Assembly (NCBI GenBank): GCA_013396755.1
Contig: VWZF01002921.1
Coordinates: 157,385 to 221,384 of the forward strand
DNA from: Sclerurus mexicanus
Taxonomy: Eukaryota > Chordata > Aves > Passeriformes > Furnariidae
Length of the DNA stretch: 64,000 nt
Reading direction: 5' to 3'
The stretch's first letter is position 1. Each line of letters opens with the position of its first letter. Below, in pieces: positions 50,901 through 59,974 of this stretch. The notes beneath the pieces are model-generated. The model had not been told where the DNA came from, did not search any database, and was given only the letters and a program-made list of their open reading frames with translations. Made by a program: the position numbers and the translations under genes.

Positions 50901-53900
50901 CACAAATAACTAAGAATTTATTTTCACATCTTCCCTAGGCAGAAGGAAATTTTGAAAATCCTTTTAGACATGGCAAACTAATTCACAGACATATTAAAAA
51001 GTTTTAAATCATTCAACATTAAGGATTATTTGTCATTAAACATTTCAGTGTCAAATCAGAGGTACCTGTAACTTTGCATTACATGGTACTGTTTGATCAT
51101 ACACAGACTGAGTAGTGACATGCACATATTGCAGCATAACAAAGTGTTGTCTTCCCAGTTTTCCAGTTCAGGTAACCTTGCAGGAGCACATTTCACACGC
51201 TTTTCCCTATGGATGTCAAGCTATCAAGCATTTTGATAGTTAGCATTATGTATAAAATGTGTAAGTATAGAAACCTAAAATCTATCACTTCATAAATTTT
51301 GAGCATCTACCTTTGCCATCTAGTGTGGTTCCTTTCATGTGGGTTTCTGACAAGCTATTTCCTCTGCAGTCTGATTCTTTACACATTCAATATGTAGAAA
51401 CAGGACTGGCTTTTGCTACAGACTGGTAGCAGAGAATGTTTATTTTATCAGCAGAAGCTCTCTGGAACTCTCTTTGTAGTTGTAGTGGAGAACAGAGATG
51501 ATAAATCAGGTGAGAAAAGGTGATTCTCAAATTCTGGCACTACTGCAAAGAAGTCTTCTGTTTTTGTCCCCAGTTCCTCTACATTCCCTGGTTTTCTGTG
51601 GACCAATGTAAAATGTACTTCTGGAATTTCAAATTCCTTAAAGCAATTCCTGTAGTGTTGTCTCCTGATTTTTGCTGCTGTTGTTCCTGTCACTGGAATG
51701 TAAATACTCACTGTAGCTGCTAGAATGTCTCAGTATGGATTTCAAATCTGAATCTGGTTTAATCAAACCTGATTGAAAACCAAGAGGTATTCTGTGACTA
51801 GGAAGTGTATTTAATGGACATCAGAAGTTTGAAAACTTTCTTTAGTATTAAGAGGGTAATTTCCCTGGAAAAGATGATTGAATTGTGAATTTTAAAGAAA
51901 GAAACAGTTTGCTATAATCCCAAGCACTGCAGCTGCTGTACATTAGCAATGACATTCTGCTGCTTACAGTGGAGCAGTAGAAATACCTGTTAATAAAGTA
52001 TGCAGTCTTGGAAAACAAGACAAAACAGAACAGATGGAAAAAAAGAGTGAAAAATTTAAAATACTTCAGGGACTGTGTTGGTAGTATATGTTAATACTGA
52101 TTTTGAAAAACAAAACATGAAAGACTTGGAACTGTAGGACTTTTTCCTGTTTTTAAGGTATGGTATTATACATGCTGGTGGCATAGGAAAGTACCTCAGT
52201 GACTGGATCCTTGAGGGGGAACCTCCATTTGACCTGATAGAATTAGATCCGAACCGCTATGGAAAGTGGACCACCACAGAATACACAGCAGCCAAAGCAA
52301 GAGAATCTTATGGTTTTAATAACATTGGTAAGAAGGTATTTTTTGAATACATTTATGTCCTGAAGATGGGTTCCAGCAAAGCCTGCCTCTAGATTTCTCT
52401 GTTTATATGCATGTTTTCTGTCCTGGTGATAATCTCAGTATGGCATGGCTTTTGAGGCTTGTTTGTTGTTTTTTGTCTTTTCCCCTCTAGTTGGTTACCC
52501 TAAAGAAGAAAGATTTGCTGGAAGACCAACAGAGAGAACCAGTGGGCTGTACGATTTGCTGAAGTCAAGATGTTCAATGGGCTTCCATGCAGGATGGGAG
52601 CAACCCCATTGGTTCTACAAACCTGGAGATGAGACTGGATACAAGTAAATGAAAGATCACTCTTCCCCCCCGCTTCCTCCCCCCCCCCAAGTAACTGTCA
52701 CGATAGCAAAAGCCAACTGAGTTACATTTAATGAAAAGCATACATTTATCACTCATTTCAACTACAGGTATCTATTAGGTAGATCTTCTATTCCTGCTTT
52801 TTCCATAGTTTAGAATACATTTTTTGCTGATAATGCAGACATTTTGAAACACACATTGAGGTATCCTGTAAATGTTATAGTTTGGTATAGCAGGGAGCAA
52901 ACTAGCTCAAGGAAGAGCTTGAAAAACAGCTTTTCATTGTAAATGTGTATTTTTCTCCATTTCTTATTTGATCAGCAGCACAGTATGATGTTTTCATGAA
53001 AAAGCTCATTCATCTCTGTATAATTGTCTGGAATGGAGAAGCCTGATCTTCTTTCCTTTTCTTAACCCTCCTCTATGATTGCCCACCTAGTTACCTACCA
53101 TCAGGGAGCTTCCAGTAAATAAATATTTTCCACAGGGATACTAGAGTCCCAATCTAAATGAGCCTCGTAAAGGAATAAAGAGACACACTTTGCTGTTCAG
53201 ATATAAAGCCTTTGACACCTTAAACTTAAATAAGTGTTAAAGGATTTTAATTATTAAGCTGTGCTAGACTAAGGAAAATGTTGGGTAAGTTCCCTACAGT
53301 TAGGAAAGTCTATCTCTTTTGGATGATTATTAAACTGAAGAAACTGAAGACTACATTTTGCTGAAAAGAGCACACTTTAAAATTGTATTCAATGTTTCTA
53401 ACTGCTCTGTTTCAGACCCAGTTTTCGTCGCACAAATTGGTTTGACCCTGTGGGTCGTGAGTACAAACAGGTTATGGAAAAAGTTGGTGTGATTGACCTG
53501 TCACCATTTGGCAAGTTTAGAGTAAAAGGCACAGATTCTGTTAAACTGCTGGATCATCTCTTTGCAAATGTTGTTCCAAAGGTAAATGGGACAGTGATAA
53601 CTGGTGCAATGTAGGATTTAGACAGACCAGCCCTGTTTCAGACATGGAAAATGAAGCACGATATTGTTTCCATATCTTGCAAATACCAAATATGCAGATC
53701 CTTTGGAGAAATTTGTGTCAGATGTATTGCATTCAGTTAAGAGCACAAACAGTGGAGTTCATACTAGAGCAGCCCCAAGCAGAAGTACCTTTTGACACAT
53801 ATCATTGAATCAGAATGGTTGAGGTTTGGAAGGGACTTCTGGGTGTCATCTTGTCCAATGCCCTGTCCAGGCAGATCACCTGGAACTCATTGCCTAGGAC

Positions 53901-56900
53901 TACGTTCAGATGGGTTTTGAGTATCTGCAAGGATAGCAGCTCCACCAGCTCTCTGGGCAGCTGGTTCCTGTGCTCAGCCATCTTTACAGTAAAAGAATGT
54001 TTCCTTAAGTTCAGACAGAGACTCCTGTGTTTCAAATTTTTATCTAAAAAGGGAAAATGAATCTCACCTGGAATTTTTAGGGTAGAATAGCTTGGCCTAA
54101 AACTGTGCTGTACTGTGGCAGCTTGAGGCAGCAGAGCAGAGCAGTAGAAGGTGCTCTTGTCTGGCCGTAGCTGGATGTTGTATTCTTCCTGAACTCCCAA
54201 ACAAACAGCTTTGTTGTTTGTTTTTTGCAAATGCTACCCCTGCCTGTTTTCCTCCCCCCCATACTGACTCTGTTTTACAGCTGGCTGCATGGTGCAGGCA
54301 GGATTGCAAATATTCAGGAGATCCAGCTTTCACCTCACACCTGTCCTTTTTTCACAAGTGTGGCTGTTCGTAAGATCCTTGTAGTGTGATCCTGTGCTCA
54401 AAAATGACACACTGTGACAAACTACCCCAGTTTCTTATTTTTGGTCTTCAATTTTTTGTAGTGCTTCATGAGTCATTTTGTCTTTCTCCTTTGTCAACCA
54501 CTCTCATGAAGTGTCTTTAATTTTAGATATACAGCTCCAGCAAGCAGATTATTCCTTTCTGAAGTGCTATAGACTTGGTGTTTGCTCCATTCAGCACAGA
54601 ATTTTACTAAGTATTTGCAGTAGGTGATGGTTTTCATTGCCTCATACATGAAAAGGAGGAAGCATAGGGAAACAGTAGGTACACTGAGACTATAGCTATG
54701 AGGGTAGATAAACTCTTCTCAAAAGTAAAGTCAACTGAGTGGGAAGGATGTACTCAAGATTTGTATCTTAGGAGAAAGAAGAACCTGAATTGCCATGTAA
54801 TCACACTTTTTTACTGTATTCATTTTGTGATAACAATAAGGATGAAAGTTTGCAAGTTTGTCTTCTGTCTAGTTTGGGGTAGAGGTGGGGCAAATGTGTC
54901 ATCAAGGGGCATGGATAATGCTGAATATATGTGGTGGAGAGAAATCAAGATTAAACAGGAAATTATGAGAGCAAATCAAGTGCTTTCTATGTAGTTTAAT
55001 GAGCACTGCTAAGAGGAAAAAGAAAGCTAGATGGCAAAGCAGAAGGCACAGTTTATGAGTCCACTTAAAAATCCAGCATTTGCAACAGTTGGTTATTTAA
55101 GCTGCCTGATTTTTAGTACCATTCATACTTGTCTGCATCATAAAATAGTCCAGTGGAGTTACTGGAGATATACTTGTATCACAACCAGGTTGAGTGTGAC
55201 TAGCATCAGGTCCTGAAAATTCAACTGTATGCCTGTAATATGCAAATAACTGTATTAATGTAATATGGCCTTGCAATAGAATCTTAATACCTGCAATATT
55301 GTTCCTTTCTCCATTCATTGTATGGAGTCTGGGCACTGACTGGCTGACTGACAAGGTTCTGTGAAAGTAGAATTAAATAACAGAGATTAATTTCTGCCTC
55401 TGGAACTAGACCAGCACAGCAGCTATGGCATATTCATATTTCTGTTTCTATGGATGATATATGTTTGAACCTGTATGTGCTTTATGGCCACAGCTAAGTA
55501 ACTGTTATTTGAAATTTTGCCTCTAGAGATCAAGAACCTGATTCAAAGGTACAGAGATGTAGATTCACAGTCAGCAACTACAGAAAATGTAAAAGCGTGC
55601 ATAAATCAGGGTCACAAAGGCATAAGCCAACTTAGTATTTCTTTCTTTAAAGAAGGGGGTAAAGCATATATTATTGTTTTAGGATTCACATGACTGAAAA
55701 AAATATTTATAACAGAGAATTTTTTACTCAGATGATGAGAGAACAAACTAAAGTTGACTGAATTTGCACTGAAAATACATTCTTAAAACATCTTATGAAT
55801 GCCTGGTGTGTTGCATAATTAACAAGTATTTATAAAGGTCTTGATTTATCTTATTTTAAAAACTTCCATTTTTTCTATAAAGAAAAATGTGTAGTTTCCA
55901 CTGTAAAGCTTAAGCTTGGTCAGTTATGTATCTCTTCACTCCTGTTATGGCACAGCAGAACAAACACAAAAAAAACCCTTTTTTTTTCGAATGAAGACAT
56001 ACAACTATGTATTTCATGATGTTTAAGAATTCAAAGGTATTATTTTGCATTCTTAATAACTGCAAATTTTACTCCGTAGGTGGGTTCCACAAATATAAGC
56101 CACATGTTAACACCAAGAGGAAAAGTTTATGCTGAGCTGACAGTCTCTCAACTGTATCCTGGAGAATTCATGCTTGTAACTGGATCAGGGTCAGAACTCC
56201 ATGATCTGAGGTTAGTTTATTTTTTATGCAGTGAGTGTATAGTGCTATACAGTCACATTAATACAGAAAAACTTTTACTAAGTTCCAAATTGTGAATTAT
56301 CACTCAACAAAATTTTCTCAAAGTTCATGAAAACTATACTTATTGATTTTAGTTTCTTAGAAACTTGGTTGGCTTAAATCCTGAAGTATAAGGATAAGCA
56401 ATTGGATATTGGATTATTGCTGATGTAAAAAGATGGAGAAGTTACTGACAGTTATGTAATATATTTTATTGGAGGTAGTTCTTGGTTTGTTGTTGAACCT
56501 ATTTGTGTTTGGCATAGTATTATGTAACACAGCACGGCTGTTCCTTTCTAGTGTGTTCTCTTACGTAAAAAAGAAAATTGGCTTTACACACGGATGACCC
56601 CAGAGGCACTGACCTGGCCCATACAGATAGGTAGTGCAGACTTCGTGATACTGTGCTAATGCCTTCTGCCTTGGACTCTGGGGTCCCAAAGTGAAACAAC
56701 AAAAAAGAAAGGAAGTAGAAGCAGTTGCAGGGTCACTTCATTAAACTACTTTTCATAGATGAGCATTGGAATTGACATTTCTACTGCTCTTCTTATTGGA
56801 AGTTGCTGGCAAATCAGTTAATCCAAATGAATTAACACATAAAAGACTGAAACTTGGTACCCTAATATTCGAAGAATAATGTACTGTTTAATAACAGTCT

Positions 56901-59900
56901 CAGGGGAATCAGTAGGACCATTGTTCAGGAACCAAACAACAGAGCCAGATCTGAAGTATTTAATTCTACAGATTTTCTTCAGTCCTGTTTGGTACTCCTC
57001 TATGCCTGAGATCTTTTAATACTGCTTAACAATCTAGTACTTGTTAGGATTTTTAGATATACTCATTTCATTTATTTTCTCAGCTTCCTGAAAGACAATT
57101 TGCAGCTGTTGGTTTTGATTAAATCCAAATTGAACTTCCTGCCAATACTTTTAACTACTGTATTCAGGAAGGAGCAAACCTGCTTGTACACTTCTGTTGT
57201 CACAGAAATTTATTTGAAGACTTCTTATGTTTATTGTGTTTATTGCTCACTGTTTATGTACATTGACTTTTTATTAGCACACTCTGGATCCAAAGCCAAA
57301 TATGTTGTCATTGTATGAAATCATGTCTTTCTCTTATCTTGAAAATGCTGTTCCAGCCATTTAAATTCCCTTCTTTCCTCGCTGCATCTCAGATGCCTGT
57401 GTTCCTGTACCAGTGTCTCACCAGGAAACATTGTTTAACATCAATGATGAATTTGACCACTGTAGCACCTAGTTTTGTTGGCTTTGAGAAGCTGTGGGAC
57501 TGGGAGCTGATGGGGAGATGAACACTAACAAAAAGTTACTCTTACTAAAATCTTATCTAAATCAGTTATATTTAATAAGAAGTGTAACATCAATGTCGTG
57601 TTTTATGTGCAGATGGATAGAAGAGAAAGTAACAACAGGTGGATACAAAGTTGAAATAGAAAACATGACAGATGAGATGGGAGTACTTGGTGTAGCAGGT
57701 CCATATGCGCGACAGGTCCTCCAGAAATTGACAAATGAGAATCTGAGTGATGGTTCATTTAAGTTTCTCCAGTGTAAACATCTAAAACTTTCCAATATTC
57801 CTCTTACTGCCATTAGAATATCATACACAGGTAAGAAATAGGAAAAATATTCACTTAAGGAAAGAGACAATGAATAAAATAATAAATGTCACTAAAATTA
57901 TGTTGAAAAGTAAGTCTCATCATGTATTCACAAGAAGTAGTTTTTTCACATTTAACATAAAAATGTGGGAGGAATCACAGTACAGTGATTTCCAAATGTG
58001 ATATGGTCAGGGTCTGTGCTAAGTTTTTCCAAGGCCTTTTTTTCTAGAAATACCCTACAGTGTAAATATTTATTTTGCAGAACAAAAGGCCAGTTCTGAT
58101 AACCTCTGTGGTATTTGCTGCAAAACCAACGTCAAGAATTGTTTTTGGATTACCGTATATTACTGTTTGTCATGTGCTTTGAAAATGTAATGCTGTAGTG
58201 CTTAGTATTTGGTTTTCTCAGTTACTTTTTATTTCTTTTTACATCCATCTCTAGTGTAATAGATTGCATTCAGATCTCCCCGAAGCAGCTGAAGTCCTTG
58301 TAATTCATATTCTCTTTCTGATACAATACACTCATTCTTATTTACACTCAGTTACATTTGCTGTTCAGTTGTCACTGTTTATAATGCCCTTAAACTTAAT
58401 TTATTGTTGTGGCTTCATTACATGCCCTTTCCTTGTCAGTTATTCTGTTTTTTTCTTACCCCCAGTGTTCAGTTAACAGTTTAAATCACAATAATAGTTA
58501 CCACTGCATAAGACAGAGGCAACAAATCCTCTGGTGGTTCTTGCAGGCAATTAGACTTGCTGTATGAGAGGAGAATTGTCCCTGGAATGTTAATCAACCC
58601 TTGAGTGTGAATAAACACAGCACTGATCCCCACTTTTGACCAAGGACAGGAGTGTATTTACAAGAATCATTTAACTGAGTCAGTCAAACCATTAATCTTT
58701 TTTGTATAACAGGTGAATTGGGCTGGGAGCTGTATCATAGAAAAGAAGATTCTCTAGCTCTTTACAGTGCAATCATGGAAGCTGGCCAAAAAGAGGGAAT
58801 TGACGACTTTGGAACATATGCTCTGAATACTCTAAGGCTGGAAAAGGGTTTTCGAGCCTGGGGAGCAGAGGTCAGAAAATCTTCTTTATTACTCTTCCTA
58901 GGGGTTTTGGTGGTAGTGGGGTTTTTTTTGTCTGTTTATTTGCTGTGGGTTTTTTCTTAATTTTTTTTTAATGACTATAGAGCTTTTAGTCAGAGTTACC
59001 GTAGCTGGTATTTGTACAAGTTTCTCAATTTAGCATGAAAAGAAAATCTACTTTGGGCAGGAAAAGCTGCTACAATTCTGATTGATGATTTTCTAGATAA
59101 AAATAACTAGTGTACTCCATTGCACTGATGGCAAAGAAACACTCATTTTGATTCATGAATTGTTTTCCTTCTTGTGAATAACAAAATTATGAGGGTTTTG
59201 CTGAGCTCTAGTGTTTTAAAATCAAAGGTTTGGTTGACAGATCCTGAAAATGTTCTATTTCTGTAATAAGTATGTCACAAGAGGCCAATTTTTCTGGCTT
59301 CATAATGTGTTCTACTCAGGGTGTCTAGAGAATTTGGGGAAGATCAATATAATTTCTGCGTACTTGAAATTTTTTCTAATTCCTTTTGAAATGAAAGAAC
59401 TCAAGAGGGTGAAATGGTGGGCATTTAGGGGTCCTTTTTGTTTGCCCTGTGATAATTATTTTCATTCCTTCTTCAAATGCTGTATAACAAATTATTTCCC
59501 CTGCCCCTAGATGGAAGGTGGTAAATGAAATGGGCTTTGTTTTATTTTCCTCTCCATCTAGGACGTTATGCTGTGTTGCAAATGGTGTTCATACCTCAGT
59601 TATTCAGTCTTCTGCAGGTTCCAATCAGCTGTGATGAAAACTCCTATTCCTTACTGAAATGTGTTTGCTTTGCATATTGAAACACAGATAACTGATTTAC
59701 ACATCTATATGTTATATTAGGCATGATAGTAGATACTGTTTAAATGGCATATTGGAAGCTTTCAGTGTATTTGAATGGAAGTTGTACATATGCATTATGG
59801 AAGACATTGACACAAGAGTAGATAGAAGTATGCATAGGAAGAATAAATAACCCCCCAACCCAAAAGCTGTGATGGTCCATCATAGCTGGATGGTGAATTT

Positions 59901-59974
59901 ATATCTTTTAACAGATGAACTGTGACACTAATCCCTTGGAAGCTGGACTGGAATATTTTGTAAAGCTGAACAAG
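32736..59974 (+). CDS. DMGDH: DMGDH, mitochondrial dimethylglycine dehydrogenase, exons 2-14 (first exon and last two missing)
   Basis: Mitochondrial-matrix flavoprotein that oxidatively demethylates N,N-dimethylglycine to sarcosine, passing the one-carbon unit to tetrahydrofolate and electrons to ETF. Thirteen exons: 32736-32901, 37487-37585, 38873-39037, 39494-39698, 46290-46538, 47802-48000, 52158-52327, 52491-52644, 53416-53581, 56080-56210, 57613-57830, 58713-58870 and 59915-59974. All are GT-AG with compatible phases and no stop, giving 713 codons aligned to about human residues 38-750 of 866 without net indels. Domain order: FAD-binding Rossmann motif GGGCVG, covalent-FAD His in STWH (human H91), DAO-type FAD domain to about residue 420, then the folate-binding GCV_T domain from about 470. 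The transit-peptide exon lies in or near the gap; the remaining C-terminal ~116 residues (GCV_T C-terminal barrel) lie beyond the window. Sarcosine dehydrogenase is the closest alternative, but the near residue-for-residue match is to DMGDH. Confidence 0.98.
33350..33478 (+). repeat. tRNA-Ile-headed SINE with CR1-like tail (TguSINE1 type), second copy
   Basis: It begins GAGATTAGCTCAGTTGGTTA with a perfect box A (TAGCTCAGTTGG), then GCGTGGTGCTAGTAATGCC, a degenerate box B (GATTTAATCCC) and a CR1-like tail (GACTTGATGATCCTTGTTGG, AGTATTCTGTGAGTCTGT). It shares order and junction with the copy at 25234. It lies in DMGDH intron 2 in sense orientation. Confidence 0.88.
34030..34850 (+). repeat. CR1 LINE fragment with reverse-transcriptase region, internally deleted
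   Basis: Sense CR1 ORF2 remnant. It includes a stretch reading close to the RT motif Y-L-D-F-S-K-x-F-D-T near 34308-34342, GGATCCATCCTGTTTAATAT, and TTTAACAAGGACAAATGCAA. After about 34722 it jumps to the extreme 3' CR1 part (TCTTGAGCAATGTGGTCTAA, AGCTGACCCTGCTTTGAA), implying an internal deletion. Many stops and frameshifts; inactive. Confidence 0.88.
37487..37585 (+). CDS. DMGDH: DMGDH exon 3
   Basis: 99 nt, 33 codons, phase 0 at both ends. It encodes AGLTTYFHPGINLKKIHAYS then IKLYEKLEEETGQ. The His codon 37535-37537 aligns with human His109, the position of the H109R variant linked to DMGDH deficiency, and is conserved here. Acceptor TTTGAG, donor GTAATT. Confidence 0.97.
37586..39493 (+). 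other. DMGDH: DMGDH introns 3 and 4
   Basis: Introns 37586-38872 and 39038-39493, interrupted by exon 4. AT-rich, with a small tandem of ACTATAGTA units near 37622-37640. I see no repeats of recognised families and no other gene. Confidence 0.85.
38873..39037 (+). CDS. DMGDH: DMGDH exon 4
   Basis: 165 nt, 55 codons, phase 0. It encodes P-V-G-F-H-Q-P-G-S-I-R, then RVDEFKYQMTRAGWHPTEQY and PEKVQELFPLLNMDK. The first residue is Pro where human DMGDH has Val. Acceptor GGTTTAG, donor GTAAAG. Confidence 0.97.
39494..39698 (+). CDS. DMGDH: DMGDH exon 5
   Basis: 205 nt. It encodes [33 protein letters not shown], a variable stretch with RSDGTWEVET, and IQAKRIVNTA plus one base of Gly. This is the substrate/FAD domain of the DAO fold. 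Acceptor CACTTAG, donor GTAGGA. Confidence 0.97.
39699..46289 (+). other. DMGDH: DMGDH intron 5 (6.6 kb)
   Basis: The largest intron complete in the window. It holds a CR1 fragment (40025-40230), a purine-rich block (about 40960-41700), AT-rich DNA with TA-rich runs near 43040-43075, and a GC-rich block (about 44200-44850) with a 165-codon antisense ORF of unknown nature. The terminal ~30 nt are a T-rich tract before the acceptor. Confidence 0.8.
40025..40230 (-). repeat. CR1 LINE 3' fragment
   Basis: Reverse-complement CR1: TCACAGGATATCCTGAGTTA, AGTCCTGCACAGGACACCCC, CATTGTCCAAACACTTCCTG and CTTGGTGCTGTGACCACTGC. Like 13213-13640, but inverted. It lies in DMGDH intron 5. Confidence 0.9.
46290..46538 (+). 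CDS. DMGDH: DMGDH exon 6
   Basis: 249 nt. It encodes FWARDIGKMIDLQHPLIPVH, HQYVVTSTIPEVKALK, LRQERDGLLFGPYESEEKMK and DSWVTNGVPP. It follows a 6.6 kb intron, the largest intron complete in the window. Acceptor TTCTGTAG, donor GTAATT. Confidence 0.97.
46539..47801 (+). other. DMGDH: DMGDH intron 6
   Basis: 1.26 kb of AT-rich sequence. A 92-codon plus-strand ORF at 46747-47025 has no motif I recognise. I see nothing else in it. Confidence 0.8.
47802..48000 (+). CDS. DMGDH: DMGDH exon 7
   Basis: 199 nt. It encodes FGKELFESDLDRIMEHIEAA, MEMVPVLRKADIV, then GPITYSPDILPMVGPHQGV and NYWVAIGFG, the C-terminal part of the FAD domain that closes over the flavin in the DAO family. Acceptor TTTGTGCAG, donor GTAAGT (consensus). 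Confidence 0.97.
48001..52157 (+). other. DMGDH: DMGDH intron 7
   Basis: 4.2 kb. No standard repeats were identified. It contains two protein-like minus-strand ORFs: a coiled-coil-like stretch ending at a consensus donor (48720-48986) and a ~90-codon ORF followed by AATAAA (51439-51711). There is also a GC-balanced patch with a 148-codon plus-strand ORF (49986-50432). None is assigned. Confidence 0.7.
52158..52327 (+). CDS. DMGDH: DMGDH exon 8
   Basis: 170 nt. It encodes YGIIHAGGIGKYLSDWILEG, EPPFDLIELDPNRYGKW and ARESYGFNNI. It includes the HAGGIGKYLSDWI helix that ends the FAD-binding module. Acceptor TTTTAAG, donor GTAAGA. Confidence 0.97.
52491..52644 (+). CDS. DMGDH: DMGDH exon 9
   Basis: 154 nt after a CCCCTCTAG acceptor, only 163 nt downstream of exon 8. 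It encodes GYPKEERFAGRPTERTSGLY, CSMGFHAGWEQPHWFYKPGD and E-T-G-Y, ending in two bases of a split Lys codon. It is the linker between the FAD and folate domains. The donor GTAAAT is followed within about 20 nt by a C-rich tract. Confidence 0.97.
52664..52688. repeat. C-rich tract at the start of DMGDH intron 9
   Basis: About 25 nt with runs of roughly seven and ten consecutive C separated by GCTTCCT, starting about 20 nt past the exon 9 donor. The complementary strand could form a G-quadruplex. Run lengths may be affected by sequencing error. Confidence 0.8.
53416..53581 (+). CDS. DMGDH: DMGDH exon 10 (start of GCV_T folate domain)
   Basis: 166 nt. It encodes PSFRRTNWFDPVGREYKQVM, VIDLSPFGKFRVKGTDSVKL and LDHLFANVVPK, the start of the aminomethyltransferase-type folate-binding fold. 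Acceptor GTTTCAG, donor GTAAAT. Confidence 0.97.
53803..54048 (-). repeat. CR1 LINE 3' fragment
   Basis: Reverse-complement CR1: GAATCAGAATGGTTGAGGTT, TGGAAGGGACTTCTGGGTGT, ATCTTGTCCAATGCCCTGTC and GGATAGCAGCTCCACCAGCT. It starts with the CR1 terminal repeat and lies in DMGDH intron 10. Confidence 0.92.
56080..56210 (+). CDS. DMGDH: DMGDH exon 11
   Basis: 131 nt. It encodes V-G-S-T-N-I-S-H-M-L-T-P-R-G-K, then VYAELTVSQLYPGEFMLVTG and GSELHDL plus two bases of Arg. It is part of the GCV_T folate-binding domain. Acceptor CTCCGTAG, donor GTTAGT. Confidence 0.97.
57613..57830 (+). CDS. DMGDH: DMGDH exon 12
   Basis: 218 nt. It encodes WIEEKVTTGGYKVEIENMTD, EMGVLGVAGPYARQVLQKLT and LSNIPLTAIRISYT, the core of the GCV_T domain. 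Acceptor TATGTGCAG, donor GTAAGA. Confidence 0.97.
57831..59914 (+). other. DMGDH: DMGDH introns 12 and 13
   Basis: Introns 57831-58712 and 58871-59914. AT-rich; intron 13 starts with a G/T-rich stretch at about 58905-58955. No repeats of known families and no additional exons were found. Confidence 0.85.
58713..58870 (+). CDS. DMGDH: DMGDH exon 13
   Basis: 158 nt. It encodes ELGWELYHRKEDSLALYSAI, GIDDFGTYALNTLRLEKGFR and A-W-G-A-E. The G-E-L-G-W-E and LRLEK-FRAWG motifs are typical of folate-dependent GCV_T proteins. Acceptor TATAACAG, donor GTCAGA. Confidence 0.97.
59915..59974 (+). CDS. DMGDH: DMGDH exon 14 (last exon in window)
   Basis: 60 nt, 20 codons: M-N-C-D-T-N-P-L-E-A-G-L-E-Y-F-V-K-L-N-K. 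Acceptor TTTTAACAG, donor GTATGT. The end of this exon corresponds to human residue ~750. I found no exon with the following human motif (A-D-F-I-G-K-Q-A-L) in the remaining 4 kb, so the gene runs out of the window. Confidence 0.96.

Larger units (their letters stand above)
52645..57612 (+). other. DMGDH: DMGDH introns 9-11
   Basis: Introns 52645-53415, 53582-56079 and 56211-57612. Intron 9 begins with a C-rich tract (52664-52688). Intron 10 carries a minus-oriented CR1 3' fragment (53803-54048). Intron 11 is AT-rich with no recognised element. Confidence 0.85.

Noticed and set aside
57562..57870. 102-codon minus-strand ORF
   Set aside because: Antisense shadow of DMGDH exon 12.
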